DNA of 64,000 nucleotides. Origin: an uncultured bacterium (GTDB lineage Bacteria > Verrucomicrobiota > Verrucomicrobiia > CAIQCK01). Location: contig CAIQCK010000061.1 in assembly GCA_903870275.1 (NCBI GenBank), positions 22,505 through 86,504 of the forward strand, given 5' to 3'. The DNA itself is not shown here. The text below holds more notes on this DNA, generated by a model, which worked only from the letters and a program-made list of their open reading frames with translations, was not told where the DNA came from and did no database searches. The first letter of the stretch is position 1.

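Noticed and set aside
31208..64000. Classical type V autotransporter
   Set aside because: The beta-strand repeat carries that name, but no translocator barrel is seen in the window, and such proteins in this phylum often end in PEP-CTERM or other tails.
31208..64000. CRISPR array
   Set aside because: The repeats are protein-coding, variable in length and sequence, and lack regular identical repeats with unique spacers.
1..64000. tRNA and rRNA genes
   Set aside because: I looked in the gaps for cloverleaf-like stretches and rRNA landmarks and found none. A tRNAscan-SE run would be decisive.

Overview
The window looks like a GC-rich chromosome of a Verrucomicrobiota-type bacterium. This is inference. 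It rests on a giant autotransporter-associated beta-strand-repeat protein, a PEP-CTERM tail, Tat- and Sec-exported glycan enzymes, a class I lysyl-tRNA synthetase, a REP-associated (RAYT) transposase with its palindromes, a GxxExxY protein, and short tandem and inverted repeats placed between genes and sometimes inside their ends.

Layout. (1) At 1-2.7 kb, on the minus strand, are a Gfo/Idh/MocA oxidoreductase, a TIM-barrel sugar isomerase, a GxxExxY gene bracketed by a 26-bp inverted repeat, and the first codons of a DeoC-like aldolase at the window edge. (2) At 2.8-10.4 kb, on the plus strand, are a glycyl radical enzyme with an N-terminal Tat signal, a tiny truncated Tat ORF, a secreted nucleoside-hydrolase-fold protein, a multi-pass membrane protein with VIT and vWA-like parts and a PEP-CTERM tail, and a glycyl-radical activase. 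(3) At 10.5-19.9 kb, mostly minus, are a large secreted glycosidase-like protein, a methyltransferase, a RAYT with REP palindromes, class I LysRS, a tRNA-dihydrouridine synthase and a NhaD/CitMHS-type transporter. (4) At 20-26.7 kb, on the plus strand, is an exported run: an M60-type metallopeptidase, a DUF4185-like propeller protein, a PQQ-like propeller protein and a GH29 fucosidase. (5) At 26.8-30.8 kb are a methyltransferase, cytidine deaminase, purine nucleoside phosphorylase, a small membrane protein and SppA. (6) From 31,208 to the right edge runs one reading frame of 10,931 codons that does not end in the window.

How the genes fit together. The M60 peptidase, GH29 fucosidase and glycosidase-like protein suggest attack on fucosylated glycoprotein or polysaccharide. 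The oxidoreductase, isomerase, aldolase and glycyl radical enzyme could process the released sugars. Nucleoside salvage is also represented (cytidine deaminase, purine nucleoside phosphorylase, possibly DeoC). The giant protein is probably a surface or extracellular filament of beta-solenoid repeats with two PA14-like inserts.

The main discoveries are the size and nested architecture of the giant gene (3.6-3.7 kb macro-repeats in register, a shared sub-module in five copies) and a glycyl radical enzyme that carries a Tat export signal. Every long minus-strand reading frame under the giant gene is treated as a shadow of its codon bias.
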